Notes: a model not told the origin generated them from the letters alone. A stretch of 64,000 nucleotides of DNA from an uncultured Aquimarina sp. (GCA_947495425.1 CANLYR010000002.1:124001-188000), one strand, 5' to 3'. Counted from the first letter of the stretch, positions 33,409-44,013 are shown. Program-made: numbers and translations.

Positions 33409-34773
33409 TTATTGTAAAAGGGTTTTTAAATCTTCAAAACTTACTTCTTCTTGTGTTCCGGACTGCATATTTTTTACTGTAAATGTACTGTTGCTCATCT
33501 CTGTAGTACCAGCTAATACTACAAATGGAATTTTTCTTTTATTAGCATATCCCATTTGCTTTTTCATTTTAGCAGCATCAGGATACAACTCTGTAGTTAT
33601 TCCTTCATTTCTAAATAATTTTACTGCCTTCAAACAATAAAGCGCTTCTGCTTCGCCAAAATTAATAAATAGTGCTTTTGTAGGTTTAGCAACAGTTTCT
33701 GGAAACAAGTCTAATTCTTCAAGAACCAAATAAATCCTATCTAAACCGAAAGATATCCCCACACCACTTATATCTTTCATACCAAAAATCCCTGTGAGGT
33801 CATCATATCTACCTCCTCCTCCAATGGATCCCATTTTTACTGTATCAGGAGCAGATACTTCAAAAATTGCTCCCGTATAATAATTCAATCCTCTTGCTAA
33901 AGTCACATCAAGATCTAAAGTTGTATTTTGTAAAGGAATTTCTTTGATTGCATTAAAAATAAATTGTAATTCTTCAACGCCCTGCATTCCTTCTTCTGAG
34001 CTTGCCAACAGATCACGCAATTTGGTGATCTTCTCTGCTGTATCTCCTGTAAAATCAAAAAGAGGTTTAACGTTTTTGATAGCTTCTTCTGAAATTCCTT
34101 TGGCTTGCATTTCTTTTTTCACTCCATCTTCTCCAATTTTATCCAACTTATCAAGGGCAACCGTAAAATCAATTAGTTTATCTTTTGCTCCAATTACCTC
34201 TGCAATACCGGATAATATTTTCCTATTGTTAATTTTGATGGTAACTCCTTCTAAATTAAGTTTTGTAAATACCATATCGTATAGGTGAATAAAATCAACT
34301 TCTTGCCATAAAGATGTACTCCCTACAACATCTGCATCGCATTGAAAAAATTCTCTAAACCTTCCTTTTTGTGGTCGATCTGCACGCCAAACCGGTTGAA
34401 TTTGATATCTTTTGAAAGGAAAATCAATATCATTTTGATGTTGTACTACATAACGTGCAAAAGGTACCGTGAGATCATAACGAAGCGCTTTTTCACTAAT
34501 TTTAGAGATTATTTTATGACTATCTTTACTCGTGTATAGCGCATCATCTACTTTATTCAAATAATCACCGCTGTTTAATATCTTAAATATCAGTCTATCC
34601 CCTTCTTCACCATACTTACCCATTAGCGTATCACTATTTTCAAAACTTGGAGTTTCGATAGGGTGAAATCCAAATAATTGAAACTGATCTTTGATAATAT
34701 TCATGATATAATTTCTCTTAGCTACTTCTATGGGTGAGAAATCACGGGTTCCTTTTGGTATCGATGGTTTCAT
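33409..34773 (-). CDS. hisS: Histidyl-tRNA synthetase
   Basis: Class II aminoacyl-tRNA synthetase charging tRNA-His, 454 residues. It starts MKPSIPKGTRDFSPIEVAKR. Motif 1-2 region: YDLTVPFARYV and FKRYQIQPVWRADRPQKGRF then REFFQCDADVVG; His-specific RGLNYYTGAIFE and GGGGRYDDLTGIFG; motif 3 GVGISFGLDRIY. The C-terminal anticodon-binding domain runs from about residue 365 (TKALFINFGEAEALYCLKAV). It lies 42 bases downstream of the DUF6495-like gene on the same strand, probably in one transcript. Confidence 0.95.
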   Translation of the reverse strand: MKPSIPKGTRDFSPIEVAKRNYIMNIIKDQFQLFGFHPIETPSFENSDTLMGKYGEEGDRLIFKILNSGDYLNKVDDALYTSKDSHKIISKISEKALRYDLTVPFARYVVQHQNDIDFPFKRYQIQPVWRADRPQKGRFREFFQCDADVVGSTSLWQEVDFIHLYDMVFTKLNLEGVTIKINNRKILSGIAEVIGAKDKLIDFTVALDKLDKIGEDGVKKEMQAKGISEEAIKNVKPLFDFTGDTAEKITKLRDLLASSEEGMQGVEELQFIFNAIKEIPLQNTTLDLDVTLARGLNYYTGAIFEVSAPDTVKMGSIGGGGRYDDLTGIFGMKDISGVGISFGLDRIYLVLEELDLFPETVAKPTKALFINFGEAEALYCLKAVKLFRNEGITTELYPDAAKMKKQMGYANKRKIPFVVLAGTTEMSNSTFTVKNMQSGTQEEVSFEDLKTLLQ

Positions 34774-34815
34774 TTTTGTTTTTTTGATAGTAATCGTGTT
34801 TATTATAGATCGGTA

Positions 34816-35298
34816 TTACTGCGCTTCGTTTTGAATCAATTTAGCAAAATAATGATACAATTCTCCTTTGGTAATATTACCTCCTTGTTGTATTAATTTA
34901 AATTTATCCAAGTTTTTGTCTTCACTATATTCTTTTGATGCATTGTAGAGCAACACATCGTCATTTAATAAATTATCTTGCAACCAAGCATACCCGTCAC
35001 TAGTTGTTACATCAATAGTCTCATCATTTATTCGAATTGCAATAAGATTCATTTGATCTTCTTGCAATTCGAATAAATGAATCTGGTCTTTTGAAAAATG
35101 CTCTATATATTGCGCGTTAGTAAGGACTCTTTCCCATACCAAATCACTAAAAATATCGATTTCATCTTCTGCCACTTTTGGAGTATTCTTTTTAATATCC
35201 ACCCACTCTTCTGCAGTGATCGATTGTGATGCCAAAAAAGTAATAAACTCTTGGTGTAATTCTTCTAATTGCTCTTTACTTAATCTTTGATACTTCAT
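34816..35298 (-). CDS. Conserved Flavobacteriia protein, DUF6495-like
   Basis: A 160-residue cytosolic acidic protein with no signal peptide. It begins MKYQRLSKEQLEELHQEFIT and has FLASQSITAEEWVDIKKNTP, a pattern I associate with the DUF6495 family of Flavobacteriia. Function unknown. A TACTTTTG element (minus strand, 35324-35317) lies about 20 bases upstream and matches TAnnTTTG, although no TTG is found at the right distance. It probably leads an operon with hisS. Confidence 0.65.
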   Translation of the reverse strand: MKYQRLSKEQLEELHQEFITFLASQSITAEEWVDIKKNTPKVAEDEIDIFSDLVWERVLTNAQYIEHFSKDQIHLFELQEDQMNLIAIRINDETIDVTTSDGYAWLQDNLLNDDVLLYNASKEYSEDKNLDKFKLIQQGGNITKGELYHYFAKLIQNEAQ

Positions 35299-35551
35299 TT
35301 ACATAAAAATTGACTGCAAAAGTAATTATAAAAGATGATATCTATAACTCCTATCAAATTTAGATTTCTAATGTACGTTTAATTGTATCTCAAATTTACC
35401 GAGAAAGCATTTTTGAACACCGTGCTTGCTTGCAAACACTATATATGCAACTGCATCTTTGTGCCCATACCAAGGGTAAACAAGAAGCCTTGCTCATTAC
35501 TTATACACAAAAGTCACTATATTTACAGTATAACTTCTCATATGTATCATC

Positions 35552-36844
35552 ATGAAAATAGCCTTTTTTACCCTCTTATTCTCAGTATCTTTAGTTACTT
35601 CAGCCCAAGCTCAAAACTTATCCAAAACAGAAAAAAAAATTCTGAGCACTGTAGAAACCAATCACGATGCTGCCCTTGAATTTCTAGAAAAAGTAGTCAA
35701 CATCAATAGTGGTACTATGAATCATAATGGTGTTAAAGAAGTAGGCATGGTATTCAAAGAACAATTCGACGCCATCAACTTTAATACGCGATGGATTGAT
35801 ATGCCAACTCAGGTAAAACGAGCTGGTCATTTATTTGCAGAAACTACTGGAACTAAAGGAAAAAAACTATTATTGATCGGTCACTTAGATACTGTTTTTG
35901 AAAAAGATAGTCCATTTCAAAAATTCAAAAAAGAAGGTGACATTGCCTATGGTCCTGGCACTAATGACATGAAAGGCGGAGATGTCGTTGTTCTGTATGC
36001 GCTAAAAGCTTTACACGAGAATAAACTTTTAAACGATGCACAAATCATAGTAGCCTTTACCGGTGATGAAGAAAGCACAGGAAAACCCTTGACAATAAGT
36101 AGAAAAGATTTAATCGAAGCTGCAAAAAAAAGTGATATCGCGCTAGGTTTTGAAACCTCTACTGGTTTTAACTATGCTACAGTAGCGCGTAGAGGATCAT
36201 CGGGTTGGGAACTAGAGGTAAAAGGAAAAAGAGCACACTCTTCGGGTATTTTTAATGACCGTGTTGGTGCTGGTGCCATTTTTGAAGCTTCGAGAATTTT
36301 GCATACTTTTTATACCGATGTTAAAGGAGATAAGTTCCTAACCTTTAATCCTGGCGTAATACTGGGAGGAACAGAAATAGCTTTTGATACTGCTTTAGCC
36401 AAAGGAGAAGCCTTCGGGAAAAGCAATGTAGTATCGCAATCTGTATTAGTAAAAGGTGGGCTTCGCTTTATTTCTGAAGAACAAAAAGAAAATACTCGAT
36501 CAAAAATGAAAAAAATTGTCGAGGATAACCTACCCCAAACAAGTGCTACTATTAGTTTTCAGGACAGTTATCCGCCAATGCAACCCACCAAAGGAAATCT
36601 AAAATTACTAGAACTATTAAATGAGGTAAGTAAAGATCTTGACCAAGGAATAGTAGAAGCGTATGATCCAGGAAAACGAGGCGCTGCAGACACCTCTTTT
36701 GTAGCAGGCTATGTTTATTGTTTGGATGGTTTAGGGACTATGGGAACGGGAGCACATACAACCAACGAGACATTAGACCTTTCTACTTTTGAAGCATTAA
36801 CCAAACGTACTGCACTCTTAATCTATCGATTGATTAATCAATAA
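35552..36844 (+). CDS. M20 family metallopeptidase, CPG2-like, exported
   Basis: A 430-residue zinc amidohydrolase of the M20 family, closest to glutamate carboxypeptidases. Signal peptide MKIAFFTLLFSVSLVTSAQA then QNLSK. Metal-binding motifs: LLIGHLDTVFEKDSPFQKF (first zinc His and catalytic Asp), GPGTNDMKGGDVVVLYAL (bridging Asp), FTGDEESTG (general-base Glu and zinc Glu), and the C-terminal MGTGAHTTNETLDL (zinc His). A dimerisation domain starts near WELEVKGKRAHSSGIFNDRV. It should hydrolyse peptides or acyl-amino acids in the periplasm or outside the cell. It is monocistronic and convergent with the helicase gene. Confidence 0.9.
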   Translation: MKIAFFTLLFSVSLVTSAQAQNLSKTEKKILSTVETNHDAALEFLEKVVNINSGTMNHNGVKEVGMVFKEQFDAINFNTRWIDMPTQVKRAGHLFAETTGTKGKKLLLIGHLDTVFEKDSPFQKFKKEGDIAYGPGTNDMKGGDVVVLYALKALHENKLLNDAQIIVAFTGDEESTGKPLTISRKDLIEAAKKSDIALGFETSTGFNYATVARRGSSGWELEVKGKRAHSSGIFNDRVGAGAIFEASRILHTFYTDVKGDKFLTFNPGVILGGTEIAFDTALAKGEAFGKSNVVSQSVLVKGGLRFISEEQKENTRSKMKKIVEDNLPQTSATISFQDSYPPMQPTKGNLKLLELLNEVSKDLDQGIVEAYDPGKRGAADTSFVAGYVYCLDGLGTMGTGAHTTNETLDLSTFEALTKRTALLIYRLINQ

Positions 36845-36949
36845 AAAACCTCGAATAAGCCTCTGAAGACAATATCCATAATTTTATGTAAACAAAATTT
36901 CAACGGGTTTAACTTTTTAAAGTCTTACCATTTCTTCATGACACTGTGG

Positions 36950-36962
36950 CTGCCTGAGGCAG
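36950..36962. repeat. Small palindrome between convergent genes
   Basis: CTGCC-tga-GGCAG, a GC-rich hairpin in an A-T-rich 163-base spacer. Possibly a shared transcription end or a repeat remnant; no T run follows. Confidence 0.35.
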
Positions 36963-37007
36963 GATTATTAAGTACACCAAAACATAAGCTATAGACTGAA
37001 GCTCTAA

Positions 37008-40000
37008 TTATACTTTCCCATATCCCTTGTGAAGCTTTTTCTGAATTAGTTTGTCTTTTTCTGAGGTGGCTTTTTCCTTGGTTTCAAATAATTTTGTGTT
37101 TGTTTGTGGCTTATTTCCAATTCTGCCATATTGAATGATTACTGTAGTTTCTTCTTTAATAGCGATCTGCCAATATTTATTACTACTCCCCTGATTATAT
37201 TCTAATCTTTCAAAATCAAGATCTATTGTTGAATCTTTTGAAGAATCAACTGCTACATCAGCGTTATTCTCCTCTTCTTTTTCCTGAATATCAAAGACTT
37301 TTGGAATCTTATTTGATGTAATATCAAACGTGGATTCTTCTATAGTTTGTGATGAGGTAGCTGAAGTATGTATCAGGTTTTCAATATCAATATCAATATG
37401 AGTATCACTTAATGCTCCACAAAGTAATCGCTCTAACTTCTCCAAAACTCGATTTTGTTTTTCTAACCAGTCTTTTGCATACACAACTGCAATATTCCAT
37501 CCAAAAGCTCTTAATATTTCTGGTTTCTGACAATATTGTTCTAGTACATTTCCGTTTTCATAGTATAATGATTTATCGATAAGAATACCTAGTTTATACT
37601 GCCCACACTCTTCATCTCTAATTCCTAAATCACATTTGAAATGAGACTGTCCTATAGATAAATCTACAGTATATCCTTTTTCTTCTAACTTTGATTTGAT
37701 TTGTAAAACTATGGGTTCCTGCTGTTTTTCTTCTTCTTTTTCCTCTTCTTTGTAAATACTATCCAAAACAACATTAGCTTCTTGTAATTTCCCGTCAGAA
37801 ATGTATTTTGAATAGGTTAAAAATTTCTTGAAATAATTTGCTCCGGGGTTATAGTCATTCTTAATTTCATTAGGCAAAATAGAAGTAACTACAACCATGT
37901 GTTCTTTGGCTCGAGAAAAAATCACATTAAGGCGTTTCTCACCACCTCTTCTATTAATTGGACCAAAATTCATTAACATTCGCCCATTAGCATTAGAACC
38001 ATAACAAATACTCATAATAATAATATCTCGCTCATCTCCTTGTACGTCTTCAAGGTTTTTCACAAACAATCCATTAAACTGGTCTTCATCAAATCGCTGA
38101 TATTCTTCTTCTAGTAGAGATTCGAACTCTGGATCATCTATAGCTAACTTTTCTAGCGAACTTTCTATTTCTGATTGTTGTTCTTTAGAAAAAGCGACTA
38201 TCCCAATGCTTTTTTTTGTACCTCCTTTTAGTAATTTTGATATCATGTTTGCTATGTAGATAGCTTCGTCTTTGTTTTTCCTTTTTTCATAAACTCCGTT
38301 CTCCAGGTAGTGAAAACTTATACTTCGGCCTAAAACATGATCTGGATCTATTTCATCATTTACATCTATGATTGGTGCTACTGGTACAGTTTCTGAAAGA
38401 TAAATCTTGCTATCGGGAATAGTTAAAAGCCCTCTTTTATAAAACGCCACATTACTAAAGCTTATCAAGCTCTCTCTACGACTTCTATAATGCCAACCCA
38501 GCATCACTGAAGACAGCTTGCGTGCTCCCTGATTTAAAAGACTATCGGCATCCAGACTTATTCCTATTCTTTCTTCGACCTCCTCTTCTTCTTCGTCCTG
38601 ATATGTCGTAGAAGCAAAGAAATTCGTAGGAGGCATTTGCATCTCGTCCCCTACAATGATTGTCTGATGTGTTCTAAATAATGAAGGTATTCCTTCTTCT
38701 ACTGTGATTTGACTGGCCTCATCATAAATTACAACATCAAACATCGAGATATCGATAGGCATGGTATCAGACACACTAAGTGGACTCATTAACCATACTG
38801 GTTTTAATGCAGTGATCAAAGTATTTGTCTCACCCGAGGCTAACTCTCTAATAGGCTTGTAACGCATTGATTTACCAAATTCGTTTTCTAGTATTCGACG
38901 TGCTGCACTGTATCCTTTTTTAAGTGCTTTGTCTTCTGGTGATAACTGCGAGACCAAAGATTCGGTTATACTTATTTTATCTAGGAATTTTTTTCCAATT
39001 CTAGTTTTTATAGCCTGTACATTTGAAGCATAATATTCATCCAACAACGCATTAACTCGAGATATACTAACATTAAGCATGTCTTCATCCATTTCTGAAA
39101 ATAATTTTTCTTTCTCATAAATATCCTTTAATGATTTATAAGCAAGATTAAAATCAAATTCTCTGATACTCCATTTTTTTGTAAACAAGCAGTCTTTTAA
39201 TTGCTGGTTTATTTCTTTACTTTTGGAAATAAACGGAGTAAATACCGAAAGTGCTGGTAGTGCTGTTTCTACTGAAGAAAGTTTTTGATCTAATTCTAAT
39301 AACGTGCTTTGATCCAGATTTCCAAAAACGAGTTCCATATTTTGAATAAATTCTACAAAACCTTTCCTATTTTTTAGTAAGAACTTAATAAAAGAAGAGC
39401 GCTCTTTTTGTAGCCATGCATTGAGAATAGCATTGGGTTGCTGTTGCAAACTTATAATCCAGTTGAATTGTTGATCAAATGAAGTAATACCAAACCTGTG
39501 TTGAATATTTTTATGAAGCTCCTGGATATCTTCTTCTATTTGATATTCGCGAGTTAATCGCTCTAGTACTTCAACAATCTGTGGTCTCACAGTATGTGCT
39601 GTAAAATCATACGCCTTAACAATCTGAGATTTTAATGTATAATAATTAGGAGTCGCAAAACGAAGTATACTTTTTGCATGTGATTGCCATTGTTGTAATG
39701 CTGATCGCGCTTCGTCTTTATCTAATTTTGTTTCCCAATTTTTATTTCTTTCTTTTAGATCTTCTTTTTCTTCATGTATTTCGTCTAATCTTCTTCTAAA
39801 ATCCAATAGCTCTGATGCTTCTTGAGATGTTGGGTCAAAAACAAGTAGTGTATTCGTGCGAAAAAAATCCTTAATACTATGGGCAAGTTCAAAATATTTT
39901 TTCCAAACATGTATTTTATTTTGCTCTTGATCAACTTCTTCCAGGTCATCTATGCACTCCAGAAAAGAATCCAAAAAGTGTATTCCATGATTTGCTTTTT

Positions 40001-42491
40001 CGAGTAAGGTTGCTTTAGGATTTTCCTTGTTCAATATATAAGAAGATACTTGAGCTAATGGATATTCGGCAATAAAACCACTAAGCCCATTTATTTTTAA
40101 TTGTTCAACCCACTGATGTATCCATTTGCGATGCACTACCCACTCGCTATACTTTGGAAAATACATGCGATCAAGTTCTGAGCTTAATAAATATTGTGTA
40201 CTATTAGCATTCAAAACTTTAAATAATTCTATAGGAGGTATATCTCCTTCTTTCATCGAATCATGAAAATAAGAGAGCTTCTTTACTTCCTGGTGTATCG
40301 CATTGATCACTTTATCTCTTCTTTCTTCAATCGCATTACTATCGAAATCACTATTCAGAAAATGCTCGTAAGTCTGTTTTAGATTTTGAATGAATGCTTT
40401 TTTATCAGTTTGTGAATCATGTATCAAGCAACACAGTTCATCCAATTTCCTATTCTTCAATCTATGAAATACTACATCCAATGCCGCTCTTTTTTCACAA
40501 ACAAATAGAATCTTTTTATAACGGGCGATGTAATCAGCTATGAGGTTCGTAATAGTTTGCGATTTTCCAGTTCCTGGAGGTCCTTGTATTATATAACTCT
40601 CCCCTGTTCTAGCTAAGTTTATGGCTGCGGTTTGTGTAGGATCAGAAGCAATAATTGGGTAATTACTTTTTAAATCACTCTCTTGATACTCTTCTGGATT
40701 GAGTCTTTTAGGAAACTCGCTAAACAATTTGTCAAAGACATCATCTTTTATATTCGCATCTATTATTTGATTATAATCTCTAACCAAACTCATTTTTCTA
40801 TACTTGAAATTTCCAAGAGTAATATTGCAAGTATCTATTTCCCAAACTAAAGGATTCAACTCCCCATCATTGTCATACGTATAAAATGTATTCGATTTTT
40901 CGGCTACAGCATTACTTTGATCTGGTTTTAGATCTTCATTAATAATATATTCTAAAACATTGTTTTTATGACGAATTCGTTCATTAAATATTTGTAATCC
41001 CAAAGGTTGAAAATCTTCACGTTTGTACGAGTATATAAATGATCTCAAACTCAACCCGCGACTTCTATTCTCTAGTTTTTTATTTTTGAGACTATAATTT
41101 CTTTTAGCTATCCGGTGTATTAATTGTATTCTTGGTTTTTCTCTCCATTTTAGTGTTATCCCTGTTCCACCATGGGCAATTTGTTTTTCTACAGACACGA
41201 TTAATTCTTCTATAGATGTTGTTTCTAAATCAATAAAAGCGGGTAATTTTATATCATACAGCTCTTTAAAATAATGAATTAGAATTGGGTTTATCTCGGC
41301 TTCACTATCTGCGTATTCTAATACGTATTGATCTTTAACTCCTTTTTTCTTTACGATATTGGTTGGCATTAATAATAATGGCGAACTAATACGCTCTTCA
41401 TTATTTTCTTTAAAGTTATACCAATGTAAAAAGGCAATTACGGTGCGTAATTGACTAAATCCGTATTCATTCTTGTTCTTTTTTGCCTCGAGTCTTATTT
41501 TATTAAGTGCCGGAGAAAGAAATCTGTTGTTATCAAAATCCAGATATGGGTTTAATGATATCTTTTTGCTTTGAATTATCTTTTTCTTAATATCCTCGTT
41601 CCAGTATATGAGATCATTTTCGTTTATATTTTTATGATCGAGCAATAATGGAACCGAATTGATAGTAAGGTTTACAAACCTGGATTTATCAGAAAAGTAT
41701 AACAGTTTATTCCTCCTGCTTATATCAAATAATCTATTTTTAAGCTTAGCAAGTATCCAGTTACTACGCTTAGAGATATCTTGATTTCTAAATCCTTCTG
41801 TCTGTGTAAGGTCGATATAGTTTTGAGGATTATACTCCCTGTAGTTTTTCAATTTGGTAATTACTTCTTCCAGATTGGCAGTCCTATCTTCTCTATACAG
41901 GTTTGTCATTTCAAAAATGACAGTTAGGATCGTTGAATGCAGATTTTTATTTAAAAAATATAAGCGTTCTCTATTCTCTACAAAACTTGTAATATCTTCT
42001 TTTTTTCTGAAATCCAAATTAAAAGCAAGACTAGCGAGAATTTGACCTAACATAAAAACATCGGTTAGAGGATCATAATGCCCTTTTTTATAGTCCCAAG
42101 ATTGATAATTTAACAAATAAGCAGGTTTTGTCAACTCCAAATCTGAATCCTCTTGTATTTTTTTATTCACATATTCGATACCACTTGTATCTAGGTCATT
42201 ATGCTCAATAATATGTTCTCTAACTTCTACAGGCCCAACCGCTATGGGTTTGACAAAAATTGGGGTTGAAGCAGTCAAAATTTCTCTTCCCTCACCTTGT
42301 ATATGCAAGCCGTTATCTTCAAATTTCACAGCATCAATCGATGTTATAAAAGCGACCAAATTAAGCGCTCTAAGGTGATTCACTTCTTCAAGAAGTGGTA
42401 ACACATACCCAATAAAATCAGGAGATGTTATGGTTCCATAATCTTTAACTTTATCGAGTAATGCAAAAAAAGAATATCCTTCGTTGGTCAT
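37008..42491 (-). CDS. Multidomain kinase-like / SF1 helicase / nuclease / WGR protein, probable defence gene
   Basis: A cytosolic protein of 1827 residues. Residues 1-220 resemble the C-lobe of a protein kinase (YDPLTDVFMLGQILASLAF near 140-160) but lack a visible catalytic HRD or DFG, so likely a pseudokinase. A DUF4011-like region starts at about 240 (ILAKLKNRLFDISRRNKLLY). The SF1 helicase core has Walker A IIQGPPGTGKSQTITNLIAD (about 636), DEAS in VIYDEASQITVEEG (about 1255), GDEMQMPPTNFF, and NVIFSRAKEHMVVVTS. Residues about 1594-1687 look like a Vsr/MTES_1575-type nuclease (FKCDLGIRDEE, then YKLGILIDKS). The end is a WGR domain (YWQIAIKEETTVIIQYGRIG, then LHKGYGKV). Combined kinase-like and COG1112-type helicase domains occur in anti-phage Mokosh proteins. 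It is 2 bases past the metallopeptidase gene. Confidence 0.8.
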   Translation of the reverse strand: MTNEGYSFFALLDKVKDYGTITSPDFIGYVLPLLEEVNHLRALNLVAFITSIDAVKFEDNGLHIQGEGREILTASTPIFVKPIAVGPVEVREHIIEHNDLDTSGIEYVNKKIQEDSDLELTKPAYLLNYQSWDYKKGHYDPLTDVFMLGQILASLAFNLDFRKKEDITSFVENRERLYFLNKNLHSTILTVIFEMTNLYREDRTANLEEVITKLKNYREYNPQNYIDLTQTEGFRNQDISKRSNWILAKLKNRLFDISRRNKLLYFSDKSRFVNLTINSVPLLLDHKNINENDLIYWNEDIKKKIIQSKKISLNPYLDFDNNRFLSPALNKIRLEAKKNKNEYGFSQLRTVIAFLHWYNFKENNEERISSPLLLMPTNIVKKKGVKDQYVLEYADSEAEINPILIHYFKELYDIKLPAFIDLETTSIEELIVSVEKQIAHGGTGITLKWREKPRIQLIHRIAKRNYSLKNKKLENRSRGLSLRSFIYSYKREDFQPLGLQIFNERIRHKNNVLEYIINEDLKPDQSNAVAEKSNTFYTYDNDGELNPLVWEIDTCNITLGNFKYRKMSLVRDYNQIIDANIKDDVFDKLFSEFPKRLNPEEYQESDLKSNYPIIASDPTQTAAINLARTGESYIIQGPPGTGKSQTITNLIADYIARYKKILFVCEKRAALDVVFHRLKNRKLDELCCLIHDSQTDKKAFIQNLKQTYEHFLNSDFDSNAIEERRDKVINAIHQEVKKLSYFHDSMKEGDIPPIELFKVLNANSTQYLLSSELDRMYFPKYSEWVVHRKWIHQWVEQLKINGLSGFIAEYPLAQVSSYILNKENPKATLLEKANHGIHFLDSFLECIDDLEEVDQEQNKIHVWKKYFELAHSIKDFFRTNTLLVFDPTSQEASELLDFRRRLDEIHEEKEDLKERNKNWETKLDKDEARSALQQWQSHAKSILRFATPNYYTLKSQIVKAYDFTAHTVRPQIVEVLERLTREYQIEEDIQELHKNIQHRFGITSFDQQFNWIISLQQQPNAILNAWLQKERSSFIKFLLKNRKGFVEFIQNMELVFGNLDQSTLLELDQKLSSVETALPALSVFTPFISKSKEINQQLKDCLFTKKWSIREFDFNLAYKSLKDIYEKEKLFSEMDEDMLNVSISRVNALLDEYYASNVQAIKTRIGKKFLDKISITESLVSQLSPEDKALKKGYSAARRILENEFGKSMRYKPIRELASGETNTLITALKPVWLMSPLSVSDTMPIDISMFDVVIYDEASQITVEEGIPSLFRTHQTIIVGDEMQMPPTNFFASTTYQDEEEEEVEERIGISLDADSLLNQGARKLSSVMLGWHYRSRRESLISFSNVAFYKRGLLTIPDSKIYLSETVPVAPIIDVNDEIDPDHVLGRSISFHYLENGVYEKRKNKDEAIYIANMISKLLKGGTKKSIGIVAFSKEQQSEIESSLEKLAIDDPEFESLLEEEYQRFDEDQFNGLFVKNLEDVQGDERDIIIMSICYGSNANGRMLMNFGPINRRGGEKRLNVIFSRAKEHMVVVTSILPNEIKNDYNPGANYFKKFLTYSKYISDGKLQEANVVLDSIYKEEEKEEEKQQEPIVLQIKSKLEEKGYTVDLSIGQSHFKCDLGIRDEECGQYKLGILIDKSLYYENGNVLEQYCQKPEILRAFGWNIAVVYAKDWLEKQNRVLEKLERLLCGALSDTHIDIDIENLIHTSATSSQTIEESTFDITSNKIPKVFDIQEKEEENNADVAVDSSKDSTIDLDFERLEYNQGSSNKYWQIAIKEETTVIIQYGRIGNKPQTNTKLFETKEKATSEKDKLIQKKLHKGYGKV

Positions 42492-42493
42492 AA

Positions 42494-43750
42494 TTATTCG
42501 TTATAAATACTTCCTTCTTTACTTTCTCTCATTGTACTCAATGCTAAGGCAGATTCTTCTTTTAGCAGCTTGAACTCTCTTATTGTAAGTTTCAATTCTT
42601 TACGAATCACAGTTTCATATTCATCTATAATTCCTAAAAGTTCTGCAATTTCTATAGTATGTGCTAACGGCACATTCTCCATATCGCTATCTATTTTTGC
42701 AAAATCAAAAAGCACATAACTAAAGTAACTTTTTACTGATATTTTTGTTTTCTCTATTATTTCAATTAATTCTTCTGTCTTTTTTAAAGTTTCTTTTTTC
42801 TTAAAATCTTTAAAATATTGATTACTAAGATTCTGAACAGAAGAACTATGCATCCAATTTGGTTTTAGAATTAGTTGTAATATATCATCAGTAATTACCT
42901 GTAGCTCTGTCTGCTCAAAAATATCTAGTCCATTTAAGTCTAAGTCTCCTTCGATTAATCGTTTAACATGCACCATGTATTCTGGATCATTTTCTGATCT
43001 TAATTTTAAGGCCAAACTTCTTATATAGGATTCAGGATGACTTTGATTCATACTAGACTGAGCATCATTTTTTATAATTTCTTCGGCCTGAGCAAGATAA
43101 CTATCCGCATTTACCTGAGTTAAGCCTGTATTAATCTTTACCATGGTTTGTATCACCACTCTATAATCTTTACAAACCAGTAATGATCCTGCATCACAAA
43201 AGAGTTCTATATACAATTGAAAGATTCTGGCGGTTTCGATATAAGCATCTTCACTACGACGATCATTAGCTAGAGCCAGTGCGATACGTTGTGTAACCTC
43301 ATACTCACCGTCTTCAATTACAAAGAACAGATAATGCGACAATTCATGAGCTAATAGCGCTTTCATTTCGTCATTAGATAATAATCGTATCAGGTTACCT
43401 GATAAGACAATATGAGCTTCTTTTTCTATAATAGAGATCCCAGCATTGAGCTGGATACTATTGTTCTCTTGATAAAGAATTACTTGTGCATCTATTGACA
43501 ATGCATCACACACTTCATCAGTGATATCATATAGGTTTTTGTGAGACTCTTTATCTAGCCGATAGGTATTTTTTAAAAGCTCTGTCTTGAATTTTTCTAC
43601 TTGTTGCGTTTTATTTTGCTCAAGTTTGAACCATTCCCAGGTCTTTTTTCTGTCCTTAAAATGATCTCGAAGTTCTTTGTGATATTCGAAAGGTGATAAT
43701 GGTATTTTTTTCAGATCTTGGTATGAATTATTCTGGGACTTCATATACAT
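42494..43750 (-). CDS. HExxH (M48-like) metallopeptidase partner of the helicase
   Basis: A 418-residue soluble protein with the zinc-peptidase motif HELSH at residues 135-139 (MKALLAHELSHYLFFVIEDG) and a downstream glutamate segment IELFCDAGSLL that fits the third ligand in M48-like peptidases. No transmembrane segments are seen, unlike typical HtpX or Ste24 enzymes, so it is a cytosolic M48-type protein. The N-terminal 50 residues are charged and helical, and the C-terminal 150 residues form further helices. It starts the two-gene unit, ending 2 bases before the helicase ATG. The pairing suggests that the protease acts on, or is controlled by, the helicase in a defence response. That is inference. 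Confidence 0.75.
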   Translation of the reverse strand: MYMKSQNNSYQDLKKIPLSPFEYHKELRDHFKDRKKTWEWFKLEQNKTQQVEKFKTELLKNTYRLDKESHKNLYDITDEVCDALSIDAQVILYQENNSIQLNAGISIIEKEAHIVLSGNLIRLLSNDEMKALLAHELSHYLFFVIEDGEYEVTQRIALALANDRRSEDAYIETARIFQLYIELFCDAGSLLVCKDYRVVIQTMVKINTGLTQVNADSYLAQAEEIIKNDAQSSMNQSHPESYIRSLALKLRSENDPEYMVHVKRLIEGDLDLNGLDIFEQTELQVITDDILQLILKPNWMHSSSVQNLSNQYFKDFKKKETLKKTEELIEIIEKTKISVKSYFSYVLFDFAKIDSDMENVPLAHTIEIAELLGIIDEYETVIRKELKLTIREFKLLKEESALALSTMRESKEGSIYNE

Positions 43751-44013
43751 TTAAAAAAATGAAAGTATAAAATAGAAAAGAGAATAGCCCTATAAAACAA
43801 CTTATTTTTTTAAATAACAACTATTAACACGCTGATAAACAGAATTATAAACTCACTAATTAAAACTAAACTTACTATTGCAGATGAAGTCAACAACCTC
43901 GGGGGAAGCTCACGAGATATGCTTCTAAAACATTATTTGTTATTGGGGCCAGTCTCTAAGCATTTAAATTTTGCTGTGTCTCCCTGTGACAGTATTATCG
44001 AGTAAATGAATAT
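43751..44013. other. Intergenic stretch with no gene
   Basis: A spacer between the metallopeptidase gene and the rplI terminator. I see no coding frame. A short GC-rich patch at 43893-43951 (ACCTCGGGG to GGGGCCA) resembles one at 54073-54104. Confidence 0.55.
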
